NCBI GenBank assembly: GCA_039545355.1 | Contig: BCJJ01000020.1 | Span: 765,396-829,395 of the forward strand | Source of the DNA: Trichosporon coremiiforme | Lineage: Eukaryota > Basidiomycota > Tremellomycetes > Trichosporonales > Trichosporonaceae | Direction: 5' to 3' | DNA length: 64,000 nt | In this document: positions 32,655 through 44,048 of the stretch, piece by piece | How positions within the stretch are numbered: the first letter of the stretch is position 1 | Layout: each line of letters starts with the position of its first letter | Notes under the pieces: generated by a model | Databases searched by the model: none | What the model was told of the DNA's origin: nothing | The model's input: only the letters and a program-made list of their open reading frames with translations | Translations under genes and position numbers: made by a program

Positions 32655-34982
32655 CTACTTGAAGCTTGCGAGGTCGACGAGGCGTGTACGGCGCTTCTCG
32701 CCACGGCCGCCAGCTCCGCCGCTCGAAACGAGATTCTTGTAGTGCAGCTCGCAGTACTTGTCCGTCGTGCCTCCTTCGGCCGCGATCTCGTAGTACTCGA
32801 ACATGTTCTGGTCCCCGCACACCTTGCACTTTAAATGGCCAGGGTGGTAGCGCTGCTCCTTCGAGTTGGCGCCAGCAGGAGCCAGGATGCACGGGCCCTC
32901 GATCGGCTGACGGCACTCTGGCGCCGAGCACAGCGTGTTCGCCTCCTCGGCGTAGTGGTACTGGCACCACGGACGGCCGTCGTAGACGTAAAAGTCGTTG
33001 CCCGCGAACGGCTTGTCGCATCGCGTGCACGTGAAGCAAGCACGGTGCCACTTGCCCTTGAGCTGCCCATCGGATGAGGACACGGCGCTCTTCTCGATCG
33101 GCTGACGGCATCGGCGGCACGCAGGCAGGTACAACTTCTTCCAGTCCGCCTCGCACAGCACGATGCCGTCGCGCTCAACGAACCGCTTGCTGCCACCGAC
33201 AGCCTCACCGCAGTTCGCGCACTGCCGCCGCGGGCGCGACGAGGTCGGGCTCGACGTGACGGTCGCACTACGCAGGTCCGGCGAACGCTTCGCGCTGTTC
33301 GAGATCTGCAGCGGAATGCGAGGCGGGTCGAGGTCGCGGTTCAGGCTCGGCGAAGAGAGCGGCAGCGTCTTCTTCTTCTGCACGGCACCGCACAGTTCGT
33401 CAAACTTGACGGTCGACTGCGAGCTGGAACGGAGATGGCCGTTAGCCCTTCGGTCCTGCAGCGGCGCGCCAACGACGAAATGCTCGCCGTCGTCCTCGTC
33501 GTGGATGTCGTGCAGCGAGTCAGCTATGCTTTCGCCAAAGTCGAGACCGGGGAACGCGTACGGCGAGTTGTTCGCCTTGAGCTTGTCGTCGTGGATCGCC
33601 ACGTTGGCCGTCCGCTCAACGAGACCCTCCCAGCTGTGGCTTGGCGTCATGACCATCTCGGCCTCGTGCGACGACGAGTCGCCGCCGCGGTTGTGGTCGC
33701 CCGATGCCGAGGACGATGTCGAGGGAATGCTGCCGTCGGTCGGATACCGTCGGTGGTCGTAGCGCTCTTCCTCTGTCTCGCTTCGCGCCCATGGCAGAGA
33801 CGACTCTTCTCCTCCGATGCTGCTGCCGGCGTCGTAGCTGCTGCGTCGCGGGTGGTGCCGTCTTGACCGCTCGTCGACAGGCGAGTACTTGCTCCTTGAC
33901 ACGTCGTGTGTCTGGTCGCTTTGCGTCTCGACCATCTGGCGGTACCGGTCAAAGAAGGGGCTGTTGGGCCCATTGTTGTGGGTGCGTTCTGTCTCTGGAG
34001 AGTAACGGGACTGCGAAGTAGCACTGCGGTTAGGAATGTCCTGCGGCCGTGCTGGTAAGAACTCATCGCCTCGGTGGTCGCCTGCCCGCGAGGGCGCACG
34101 CCAGTCACCGTTCCGCGATTGGTTTCGTGAAGGTGCACGACCGGAGAGCGGCACCTTCGGCAGAATTACCGGTTCCCGGACGGACCTGCTAGACGTGCTC
34201 GAGGCACTGCGGTTAACTGGAGGCCGGCAATCGACTGGTGACTGCTGGGACGGGGACGCTCTTGGCATGGGCACTGCGACGGGCATCTGGCGGGGGGTCG
34301 CAGCACGACCATCGCGCATTTGATTCGGTAGCGGTCGCTCGTTCATGGGCGAAGGGTTGGGAGAAGCGTCGCTCGGGTCGTGCATGCCGCCCGAACCATT
34401 GTCGTGAGCAAAGTCCTTACCCGCTCCGTGGGCTAACGCCACTCCCGCGCGCACGCTCCACGCGGCGGCAGCGAACGCTCGTCGCCCAACGCCGGCCATA
34501 CCAGCGTTTCCTCCACTCCGCGTATCCGGCAGAATCGGGGAAGGGGGCGGCATGTCGTCGGCCAGAGGTCGAGGCGGGAGCATGCCCTTCTGCTCATGTG
34601 ATGGCCACTGTCCTTCCTTCATGTTTGCCGAAACTGCCGACATCGGGACGTCTGCCGTGTAGTCGCCAAACCGAGAAGGTGCCACTAGCTCGTTGTTGAA
34701 CCGGCTAGGTCCAGACGGGCGGAGCATTGTGGGCGCACCTGGCCGCTTGATAGCGCCTCCCGTCTGGGCATTCAGATGGGAGCGCGAACCTTGGTTCGAT
34801 CCACCATGGCGAAGCGGGGACGGGCCAAAGTTGTTGACGCGAGGAGCCGGAGCCAAGCCGCAGACGTGTTCGCCGAGGTAGTTGAGTGGGATCTCGACGG
34901 CGCAAGTCGAGCACTTGACTGTCGGGAGAACGACGGAAGCGCGCTCCTCGGGGGCGGAGGGACGCGCTGCAAGGAGCGACAT
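32655..34982 (-). CDS. LIM-domain protein (paxillin-like), N-terminal CxxC...HxxxC motif
   Basis: Intronless, 775 residues. An N-terminal zinc-knuckle-like motif reads CSTCAVEIPLNYLGEHVC. A long Ser/Pro/Arg-rich region, probably disordered, follows to about residue 580. The C-terminus has LIM-type zinc fingers: a partial unit CANCGEAVGGSKRFVERDG, a full LIM around CRRCRQPIEKSAV, WHRACFTCTRCDKPF and WCQYHY, and another around CSAPECRQPIEG, YHPGHLKCKVCG and YCELHY. Fungal LIM proteins of this layout (paxillin-like, Rho-GAP-like) act at actin rings and growth sites; no RhoGAP domain is present. Its neighbour is the actin capping gene, convergent with 221 bp between stops, which may be coincidence. 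Confidence 0.85.
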   Translation of the reverse strand: MSLLAARPSAPEERASVVLPTVKCSTCAVEIPLNYLGEHVCGLAPAPRVNNFGPSPLRHGGSNQGSRSHLNAQTGGAIKRPGAPTMLRPSGPSRFNNELVAPSRFGDYTADVPMSAVSANMKEGQWPSHEQKGMLPPRPLADDMPPPSPILPDTRSGGNAGMAGVGRRAFAAAAWSVRAGVALAHGAGKDFAHDNGSGGMHDPSDASPNPSPMNERPLPNQMRDGRAATPRQMPVAVPMPRASPSQQSPVDCRPPVNRSASSTSSRSVREPVILPKVPLSGRAPSRNQSRNGDWRAPSRAGDHRGDEFLPARPQDIPNRSATSQSRYSPETERTHNNGPNSPFFDRYRQMVETQSDQTHDVSRSKYSPVDERSRRHHPRRSSYDAGSSIGGEESSLPWARSETEEERYDHRRYPTDGSIPSTSSSASGDHNRGGDSSSHEAEMVMTPSHSWEGLVERTANVAIHDDKLKANNSPYAFPGLDFGESIADSLHDIHDEDDGEHFVVGAPLQDRRANGHLRSSSQSTVKFDELCGAVQKKKTLPLSSPSLNRDLDPPRIPLQISNSAKRSPDLRSATVTSSPTSSRPRRQCANCGEAVGGSKRFVERDGIVLCEADWKKLYLPACRRCRQPIEKSAVSSSDGQLKGKWHRACFTCTRCDKPFAGNDFYVYDGRPWCQYHYAEEANTLCSAPECRQPIEGPCILAPAGANSKEQRYHPGHLKCKVCGDQNMFEYYEIAAEGGTTDKYCELHYKNLVSSGGAGGRGEKRRTRLVDLASFK

Positions 34983-35403
34983 GGAACGGGTGTGTAATGT
35001 GCTGATGTTATGTGTGGGGACAATGGGTTATCAACTGTGGTTATGGGTTGATGTGGGTGTGGTTACCGGGTCCAGATCCAAGCGTGCGCCTCTTGCCAAG
35101 TAGGTTTGGTTGGTATATTGTCGACGCTCAGGCTACGATGACGCTGTTGGGAGGGGGTGGTGGTGATAAGATGGCCGCAGGGGTTATGCCGGCCGTTGTG
35201 CGTGTCGTCGTGAAGGTGGACGACACCGAAAGGAGTGTGTGCGCGCGTCCGATTGTCGAGACGTGAGGTCGGGTCTGTTGTTGGGGATAATTAAGGAAAG
35301 ACGATGAAAAGAGCGCGGATCATACAAGACAAGAATGAGGAAGATGTTGCAAAGTGACGAAGGAAGGAAGGTGTCCGAAGGAGTCTTGGGCGGATCCACG
35401 GTC

Positions 35404-35443
35404 GGTCTGTCGGTCTGTCGGTCTGTCGGTCTGTCGGTCTGTC
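35404..35443. repeat. Five copies of GGTCTGTC
   Basis: Perfect 8-bp tandem repeat, 40 bp, about 420-460 bp upstream of the LIM gene start. Confidence 0.95.
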
Positions 35444-35945
35444 GGGACGCGCCAGGTTCTCGTGCTCGGTCCCAGGTCCAAAGGAGATGTTCAGGTGTGA
35501 CGAAACCGAAACAAAGCAAGGACCGCTGTGTAATGATTACGGTCGGTGCAGCTGTTGCGGCTGATGGGTGATAGAAATGTGGGTCGTGGGATGGAGGACT
35601 GCTGGTGGAAGCTGGCAGCTCGTGCGGCCCGTGCGGAACAGAGGACCGTAGGGTCGCAGTGGTGGCTCCGGTGATGGCTTGGATCAGGGTGGGCCGGCCA
35701 CTGGGCTTGCGCTAGGCGTTGGTCGTTGGTCGTTGCCAGAGCCGTCAGAGCCTTGCTCCAAGTCGTGATAGGTCGCAGGGTCTGTTTTAGGTATGTGGCT
35801 TCCAGACACCGTAGCGGCTTACTCTGGCTTAAGAGAGCTGTTTTGTGGTCGACGACTGTTCCCTTTCAACAACAAAGGGACGCTGGAGGTGTGTGCGCCG
35901 TATCGGTTCGGTCCGTACAGTACGCGGTGTGCGGCGATGGCGGTG

Positions 35946-35976
<31 letters not shown>

Positions 35977-36011
35977 CAGTAACAGTAACAGTAACAGTAA
36001 CAGTAACAGCC
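35946..36011. repeat. Compound (AGC)n-(TAACAG)n microsatellite
   Basis: About eight to nine AGC/CAG triplets run directly into six TAACAG hexamers. The tract stays open in several frames on both strands. It lies about 1 kb upstream of the LIM gene start. Confidence 0.95.
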
Positions 36012-39000
36012 GTTACCAAGGGGTCGGGTCGGGCGTTTGAAGTTGGTCGTTGGAAGGAGACGGCAAGGCTAGGAGATAGGAGATTCAGCCAAACTGTAAA
36101 TCGACGACCAAGCCTAGATCGCTAGGTGTTGTGAAGGCCCTAATACCGAGTGGCGTATCAGACAATAGGCAATGAATCGCTGATGGTGTCGACAATCGAC
36201 AGTGATGAAAGTGCGAAGGACGTGCGTGGCGTGAGAGGTATGCGATTCACGATTGACGCGCTCGGGTCGCAGAGTTGAAAGGCACACGCGAGCGGCTTTG
36301 GGTCGAGAAGAAAGGGCAGAGACAGGAGAAAGGAGACTGGTCGACTGGGGTCGTCGAGGGGGTGTTGAGTGACGCGCGCGTGTACAAGCGAGTGTCGAGG
36401 GCGCTGGCGTAAGAGTGGTCGAATGCTAGTTGTTGTTTGACAGCGATGATCAAGTGTTGAGGAGCAAAGATGCGCTGGAGTCGGAGTGTGGCCAGTCCGG
36501 GATGCATGCTCAGAGGTCGCGTCTCGAGGCAAATAGTGGATGTGGGACCAGTTGTTCCAGTTGTTCGGTCTGTCTGCAGCAGCCTGGAGCGTGTTGTTAC
36601 TGTGTCAGGTTAGTGGTTTCTGCCCTCGAGTGTGCCGAAAGTTTCCTGTGAGCCCTGCGCCGGCCTGCGTGCCTGGACTGTCTGCACTCACTCAGCTCTT
36701 CAGCTCTTCAGCTCTCAGTCCTCGGTCCTCAGTGCGATCCTGATGCCTGGTATCCTGAGTGTTGCGTTCGTTCCTGAGTGTTTCCTGCGATCCTGCACTG
36801 AGAGTGAGTGTCCTGACGTCCCTGCCTTGCTCAATTACATGCACGCGCTGCGCTCAGCATGCACGCAGTACGCAGTGCAGCGCATGCAGCTGTGCCTGAG
36901 CAGAGCGGGGCACGGGGCCGGACGACGCGGCGCATCCTGCCTCCTTACATGGCCTTGCATGCAGCAGGCGCACGCGCGCCCATGCCGGCTGGTCCGGTCA
37001 GCAAAGGACTCACTCGCCTCAGACACACCCGTGAGATCCGTCAGACCATTGGCCGTGTCCGTCCCGTCTAATCCGCGGGAAGCTTATTTATTTCCTAATG
37101 AAGAGTTTCACCACTCACTCACTCGTTCTTGCTTGCAGTTGCAGAGCTGTCTGTACTGTTCGCTGAAGCAGCGACACCAAACAATGGGAACCTGCAATCT
37201 TCGTCCTGGGTGCTGTGCAGCGCGGGGACACACGTACGCGGCGGCAACAGCACCGGACGTTTGAGCCTCCGCCGTCTCCTGGCAGCGACGACAATGCGAC
37301 GGTGACGGACCGTCAGCGCTCAGCGTGCGCGTCACCGCTGGCTGATGGGCGCAGTGGAGGGCGTAGTGGCGCTGAGGCAGGCGTTGTGGGCTGCGGGCTG
37401 GGTGTGCTGTCTTGCATCTTGCATCGGCAGGCCGTGTTGTGTCGCGGGCCGTGGGCAATGGGCGATGCGGGCTCGCATGCCTCGCATGCCTCGCTGCTCT
37501 GAGGCCGTGAATTGTCACAACGTTGGGCGCTGGCTCGTGCTCGCCTGCTGTACTGCTGTCCGGCAAGTGATCGCGCACGAGCATTTCATTTGCTCGAGCT
37601 CCGCGTTCATGGCCCGGAGTCTGGAGCTCCTCTGGATCCTCTGTCGCGTCGTGACTCTGGTCCTACCGGGCCTGGGTTGGTTCCGCTGGTGCACCGTAGC
37701 CGTCAGTCCATGCAGTCCAGCCAGCCGGTGGGGACACCTGGCGCTGGCGCGCTCGCTCTCAGTGTCTCACCTTAGTCCCGATTTCGTCCAGGGTCACCTG
37801 TTCCGATAACCCTGCGCAACCCTGGGGCAGCCCTGTTCCGGAACCTTAACGCGCACAGTCTGGCCTCGTGTTTTCACCATCTCCATCATTCTCTGACTGC
37901 ATCCCGGCCAATGCGGGCCGTGTCATGAGGTTAAGACGGGGTGCTGCGCAGGGTCACCTTCCGGGTCTTCCGGCACGGCCTGGCCTGCGCCTGGAGGCGC
38001 GGTGATGGCGCGGCGGAACGCCCGACATCGACCGACACAAACAAGTGGGTCAAAGTTGATGAGAGATGAGTGAGTTGGCACGCGCTCGCGTTTGGGTTCC
38101 GGTTGAGGCTGCGGATGTCTGACCTTGTCGAACCGCGCGAGACCGTCTACCTACCAGACAGTCTGCAGCCGGTGGAGATGAGGCGGAAGTCTGACACTGT
38201 CTAACGGCGCGCACACATGTCACAGCGGTTGTCGCAAAGTCAAACATGCGGTCTGGCGGCGGTTTTGCGTTTGGAGAAGACTATGCGGACGCGTCGCACT
38301 CCCCTCGAGGCTTCGCCGTGCCCCGCAACCCGCCGCCCACGCACACCCCAGCTTCCAAGAAACCGTTAGAAGTGTGGGAGCAGGTCTACAGGCACACAGA
38401 AGCATGCCTTTGCTTGCCAACTTCCGCACGCTCCGCATCGCTGGACTGGAGAAGCGAGCGCAACAGAGCGCAGAGTGCAGAGAAAGCTCGGTCATGTCGG
38501 TCGATCAAGAGTGTTCCGGAGGAGATGACGTTATGGCCTCGTTTGAGGGATAAGCTACCCTCCAAACCGGCTCGTCGTATGGGCGTCGGAAACGGAAGTC
38601 CTCATCTCGATGCTGGCATCTGGCACGCTGGCATGCTGGCTCTGGCGTGCTTGCTCTTCTTGCCGCTGGTGTTCTTGGTATACCCGATTGGGAAGACGAT
38701 GTCCTTGAGCTCGCCGAGGGAAGTAAGAGCTGGTCTGCTGGACCCCACATTAGCCATTCAGTTGCTCCACCCACGACAGAAAGAGGAATACCCGCGTCAT
38801 CGTCATTAATCAACCTCAACGACCGCCCGACGGCTCGGACCGACTGTGGAAGCTCTGAGAGCCCACTGAAACCGCCATCGGGGGCAGGTTTATCGCCTGT
38901 AACCGTATTCATCGGTCATGCTTCCAGCATATGCTGCATGCTCAGTCAGTCCTTGCTGGGGGGGAGGCCGGGCTGGCTGGGAGTCAAGGGCAGACAAGAA

Positions 39001-39781
39001 GGTGTGCGTCGCTCGTCATTTTTTTGATAGCAGGATCTATGAAATCCAGGACATCGGTGGTCGATCGTGGTCCGGAGTGGATATACACTGGAGTGTGACC
39101 CACTCCTCGACGCGCTCGCACCTCTGCGTCCCTGCTCATACTCCCCTATGACGCAGTGTCTACAGTGAGCAAAGATGCGCTCCTCACTGTCACAGGCTGC
39201 CGCTCACTGTCGCCGTCCCTAAGACTACGCAGACCGACACTCCGGCGACATCCAAGCGACATGACAGTGCCTGGTAGTCGCCTCAATTCTCCGAGAACAA
39301 CTGCTTTATCAGCCCTTCTGGCCCGCCGGATGTTCTTGACCAGCGCTCGCAGTATGTCTGAGACGCTGAGACACGGCTCGTCGTATGCCCGTCTGCTTGC
39401 CTGCTTGAATTGTTCCGTATCCTCAGACGTCCCTCTGACTGATCTCTGAGTGAGTCATTACTGACATGACCCATCGCTCAGCCACCTAATGTCTTTGCGG
39501 TATGCATATGTCCGTCTTTCCTCTGTACATCCTTGCACATCCTTGTCGCAGCCTCCGATCGCTCGACGGTGAGGATTGCTGCGCAGATGAGGTTCAGCAC
39601 TCAAAGAAGGGAAGGGACAATCCGCAGCCAGACGTTCCGGTAAATCCGGTATTGAGTGTCGCACACTGGTTCATGCCTATGCTATGCTGTCTACTGCCTC
39701 TGTGACGTGCCTTCGCTCCTCTGGGCGTGTGCAATGTCGACTATTCGTGGCGTGGCTACCGGGCGTCTTTGTCGTCACCAG

Positions 39782-42255
39782 CTACTCGTCACCCCAAACG
39801 CCCACCGCACCGTCCTCGCCCGCGCTGAGCAGCGTGCCAGCGTGCGAGCGCACGTCGTACACTGCGCCGGCACCGTGGCCAGCGAGGACCTTGAGCGGCC
39901 GGACGGTCGTCGGTGCCATGCTCCTCGGGAGAGCGGGGCCCTGCATGATGCCTCTTGGGGGATAGTGGGCGGCACTGCGGCTGGAGCTTGCGACGCTCGG
40001 TCCGCGGGGCACAGTCGTGCTTGGGACCGAGATGGTCGACGTGCGCGAAAGTGGCGTGTTCATCGCGTTCGGGACCCCCGTCGTTGTCGTGAAGAACATC
40101 GGGCTGCCGTGGGCGGGCGTCGAGGCGCCCGAGTTCGAGTTTGAAGCGAGACTCCGCATGTTCTCCTCCGGGGCGCTGCCTTCGCGTTCCCACAGGTACA
40201 CCATGCCGTCCTCGGACCCGCTGGCGATGAGAGAGCACGAGGGAGACGCGAAGCGGCATCGGATAATGTTCTTTGACGTGTTCTGGTGTCCGGTGTATCG
40301 GTAGATGTTGCGTTGCTGGGGTCAGCTGTGGGTCACACCTGCGAAGTTGGAAAACGAAACTCACCATGCGCAAGTCCCACAGACGGTTCGAGTTGTCCTT
40401 GCACCCTGCGAGGAGGTACTTGCCCTCGTGATCGAACTGCACGCTCGTGACCTCGCCTAAGTGCGCGGTCATGGTCTGGACGCAGACTCCGCCGACGGCA
40501 TCCCAAAGGCGGATATGCTTATCCTTGCTTCCGGACGCGATGATCTTGCCCGTCGGGTCGAACGCGACCGCGAGCGTGCTCTGCGCATGTCCCGAGAACG
40601 TCCGGATGAGCTTGCCCGTCTCGAGGTCCCACGAGCGCAGGATCTTGTCGTAGCACGCAGCGACGACGTTGTCTTCCCGTCCCGGACGCCAGCAGACGCC
40701 GTAGATGTCCCCTCCGTCTCCGGCGAGCACACTGCGGCACTGCCCGTCGTGTGGCGTCCAGATGCGCACTGTCCCGTCTCCAGAGCCAGAGGCAATGTAC
40801 GACTGTGCAGGTGACGTTGCACAATCCCACAGTCGTGACGTGTGCCCCTTCAGCACGTGGTGCGTCGAGCCGTCCACCGTCGAGAAGTTGCGCAGCGTCG
40901 AGTCACTGCTGTTAGCTTCCTGACCCTCCCACCAGCTCACCTTGATCCGCTGACGCCCATTGTGTCGCCCACGAAGTCGACGCATTTCACGTTCGCCTGG
41001 TGTCCCCGCACCATGAGTTTCAGGCGGCTCGGAATTTCGGGGCTAGTGTAGTCGACGAAGAGCGTCTCGATGTTGACCGGCCCCGTCGTGTTCGGATTCG
41101 CAGCCGTGACCTCCCAAGCAGCAGCCTGCTTGATCAGAGTCAGTAGTCTGTCCTTCGGCACTCTGCTCGCGGCGGCTGCAGCCTCTCCGAACGCGGCCGC
41201 GCTACGTTGCGTCCCGTCCGTTAACTCGCGCCACATCGAGACGAGCTTCTCGCGCTCCGGTCCCGCACCCGCCCAGTCTCGTAATCCCGGCGCATCGTGC
41301 ACTGTCGATGCCGAGGTCAGGTAGGCCAGGCTGTAGAAGTCGTATGGCACCGGCTGGTAGTGCTCCAGAGGCTTTAGGCGCTTCTGCAGAAGGTTGAACG
41401 CCTTCTGCGATTCACCTGGAAAGAGTTAGTCAACATAGTGACGCCAACTCACGGTTGTCGATGTACTCAAGGAACTGCTGCCGGTAGCACATGTACAGGA
41501 ACGCCTTCAGCGTCTGCGGGCCCAACAGCCCCGGACCGGAGAGCAAGCTCTCCAACGCTCCGAAGTCACCATCTGACATTAATTAAGGCCCGAGCACAAG
41601 TAACTCACCCAAGATGGCTCTCTCGACACTTTCGATCTCGTTCGTGACAGCGTGATCGCGAGCGGGCCCGACTTCAGCGGCGAGGACATCGGCAAGGCGC
41701 GGGTGCCGAGAAGAAAGGTACTCGGAAATCAGAAGCGTGATCTCCTGTCGGTCAGCTTATCTCTGTGTGATAAGGGCATCGCCGGCGCCTCTTTACCCGC
41801 CCGACAGGCGGAACACCATGGCGACCGCTTGTGTTGCGAGGAGCAGCACAAAACAGTCACCCCTCCTCCGTTCCAACAACAGGTTGCCAGGCACCGAACA
41901 CTGCACTTCGCACTCACATCATCGGCGTTCGGCGGGAGGTTAATAGAATCGGGGGAGATGGGGGCCTTTTCTCGCTGCCGAGGACTCAGACTGGGGGTCA
42001 GCTTAACAATTTCCCGACAACAAGTAGCTAGTACCAAAGCGGTACACTCGGTGCAAGCTCAGAGCAGTTCAGCTCGCTGAGAGTCGTACCCAGCTCCAGG
42101 TCCGGTGAGACGGCCAACTTTCTTAAGGTGCTAGGGCCCAGCGACAGCTCTACGGCTCCCCACCATCAATCGCTCTGAACACTGCACCCAGTCCGTACTT
42201 ACCCCTGATCTCCGCCGTTCCGACTCGGCGAGGAGGGACCCGCTGCCGAGTTCAT
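39782..42255 (-). CDS. LisH/CTLH and WD40-repeat protein
   Basis: A seven-bladed WD40 protein, probably a scaffold. The LisH motif (EITLLISEYLSSRHPRLADV) lies near the N-terminus. A CTLH-like helical part follows (QTLKAFLYMCYRQQFLEYID then ESQKAFNLLQKRLKPLEHY). Seven WD repeats then run to the C-terminus, such as VRGHQANVKCVDFVGD, LKGHTSRLWDCATS, GHAQSTLAVAFDPTGKII, KYLLAGCKDNSNRLWD and SEDGMVYLWE. A Ser/Thr-rich loop of about 75 residues interrupts the propeller between the last two repeats. The arrangement recalls WDR26/Gid7-like or Smu1-like proteins, but I cannot assign one. The first exons are modelled from frame and splice signals: start ATG 42255, then MNSAAGPSSPSRNGGDQG|KLAVSPDLELG and PPNADD|EITLLIS. 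The N-terminal exons are less certain than the rest. Confidence 0.8.
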
Positions 42256-42968
42256 GATAGTTGCAGATGAGGAGCAGAAGAGTCTTGGCCACCGAAAGGT
42301 TCGACCATCGTCATTCAAGCTCCAGGGCGCATGGCACGCACGTGTCCCTGCGTCACCTCCACATTCATCAGCGATGGCTGCTTTCGTAGCCAAATTGCTG
42401 TTTCCTTTTCATGCTTCTGATAAACGTTGCTCATCAGTCGCTGCGAGGACGTGTGAAGAGCGTGCAAGCTTAAGAGGTAGTCTGTCAGCATGAGCGGCAG
42501 AACAGTGGTGAAGGCTAGAACCGCGTTGCGCAGTCTTCTGCGGCGTAGTGAGGCATGGCTGGCTCCGATGGTTCCTGGGTTTCGGTAAAAGTCAGCGTTC
42601 GATCAATCGGCAGAAGGAACATTTCGGGGCGATGGAGCTCCGCCAAGCCTTGTCACAAAGCCTCTGTGCGGCGCTTGCGGCGTCCATCGAGCCCCGTCGC
42701 CGCGCTGCGACCCGGCATCTCCGTCCCACATGCACGCTCGTCTCGGGGTTCCTGCGGAGTGTTCCTGCTGCGTGCCTGCGTGACTAAGGACGACTCGACG
42801 CCTCCACGTGGGCGCCGATATGCCGCCGCTTGACCGCCGCATGAGTCCGCATACGTGTGAGCGCGTCGGCGAGCGTCTGTCCGCCCGGGCCGGCGGTAAC
42901 GACTGCGGCTGAAAAAGACCCTTTCAAGTCAGCCAACTTCTCCATCGCTCAACAAAACAAAAACAACA
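42256..42968. promoter_or_regulatory. Divergent region, WD40 gene / HAD phosphatase
   Basis: About 710 bp between start codons. The end near 42968 has an A-rich CAA-like leader before the HAD start. Nothing else recognised. Confidence 0.5.
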
Positions 42969-43966
42969 ATGTCCGGCCTCCCCCAGCCCCAGCTCCACAA
43001 GGACGCAAAGTACATCTTCCTGTCTGACTGGGTGCGTATTGAAATGTGCTTGCAGTGGCACTTGCCTGGAACGGGTCCGGAGCTCGGGAAATACCGAGAC
43101 GTAGCGGACGCGTTGCGGCGCAGCCCATGGTAGCGACGTGGTGTGCGGCGTACTGACAGACAGGACGGAACGATCACGGACCGCGACTCGAATGACTTCC
43201 TGACGGACAACTATGGCATGGGCGCCGAAGGGCGCAAGGCGCTCAACCACGACGTGCTGACCGGCGACAAGAACTTCCGTGACACTTTCCGCGAGATGCT
43301 CGACAGCGTCAAGATTCCGTTCGACGAGTGCAAGAAGGTTCTCAGCGAGAGTGAGTCGTGCCCCTGCTTCCTACATCGCCTTCTTCACGCCGTCGCCATT
43401 GCCATTGCCAGTTGCGCAATTCCGCCACTAACTCTGCAGACATCACGCTCGACCCCGGCTTCAAGAACTTCTACGCGTACCTGCGCTCGCAGAACATCCC
43501 CTTCATCATCGTGTCCTCTGGCATGCAGCCGACGATCTACGCCGTGCTTGAGCATCTGCTCGGTGACGACGCGAAGAACATCGAGATTATCTCGAACGAT
43601 GTCAAGTACCTCGACCCGGAGCAGAAGGGCACTTCGTGGGAGATTGTGTGGCGCCACCCCGAGTCTGGTTTCGGACACGACAAGTCTCGTTCGATCGAGC
43701 CGTACCGTTCGCTCGAGCACCGGCCGACCATCTTCTTCGCGGGCGACGGTGTCTCGGACCTCTCGGCCGCGCGCCATGCCGACCTCCTCTTCACCAAGGT
43801 CGGCCCCAGCGGCGAGTCGGACCTGCAGAAGTTCTGCGAGCGCGAGAACATCCCCCACGTCGACTTCAAGAACTTCTCCACTGTCCAGCAGAAGGTCCAG
43901 GAGGTCGTCGAGGGAGGCAAGAGCACCGAGCAAATCATTGCCGAGAGCAGCACGCTCAAGAACTAG
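42969..43966 (+). CDS. HAD-superfamily phosphatase (phosphoserine-phosphatase-like, YNL010W type)
   Basis: Three exons (42969-43031, 43164-43350, 43440-43966) give 258 residues. Motif I is SDWDGTITDRDS with the nucleophile and acid-base aspartates D20 and D22. Motif II is FIIVSSGMQPT. The C-terminal metal site is FFAGDGVSDLSAARHADLLF. The pattern is that of the phosphoserine phosphatase-like branch that includes fungal YNL010W proteins and the bacterial MtnX phosphatase. The true substrate is not known. There is no signal peptide, so it is cytosolic. Its stop lies 82 bp from the stop of the convergent HEL2-like gene. Confidence 0.88.
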
Positions 43967-44048
43967 AGAGTGTAATAGAACTAGACTAGCATCCATTACG
44001 ATAAAAACTACCTCTATGAATTTATCCTAGATCTACTGTTATTGTTGT

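Larger units (their letters stand above)
34983..39781. other. 4.8-kb gene-poor spacer with tandem repeats
   Basis: From the LIM gene start to the stop of the LisH/WD40 gene. It includes the LIM promoter and probably a long leader. An open frame at 38246-38809 (+) with one hydrophobic stretch is not convincing. Stretches at 36600-38000 have strong CAG/CTG-like and CTGAG-like low complexity. No RNA gene was recognised. Confidence 0.45.

Noticed and set aside
36632..37264. A 210-codon Cys/Leu-rich frame
   Set aside because: Arises from CTG/CAG-like low complexity; no signal peptide, domain or cysteine pattern that looks conserved.
38246..38809. A 187-codon + strand frame with one hydrophobic stretch
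   Set aside because: No recognisable family, no convincing splice signals, atypical composition and low-complexity CTGGC repeats. Could be real but not supportable.
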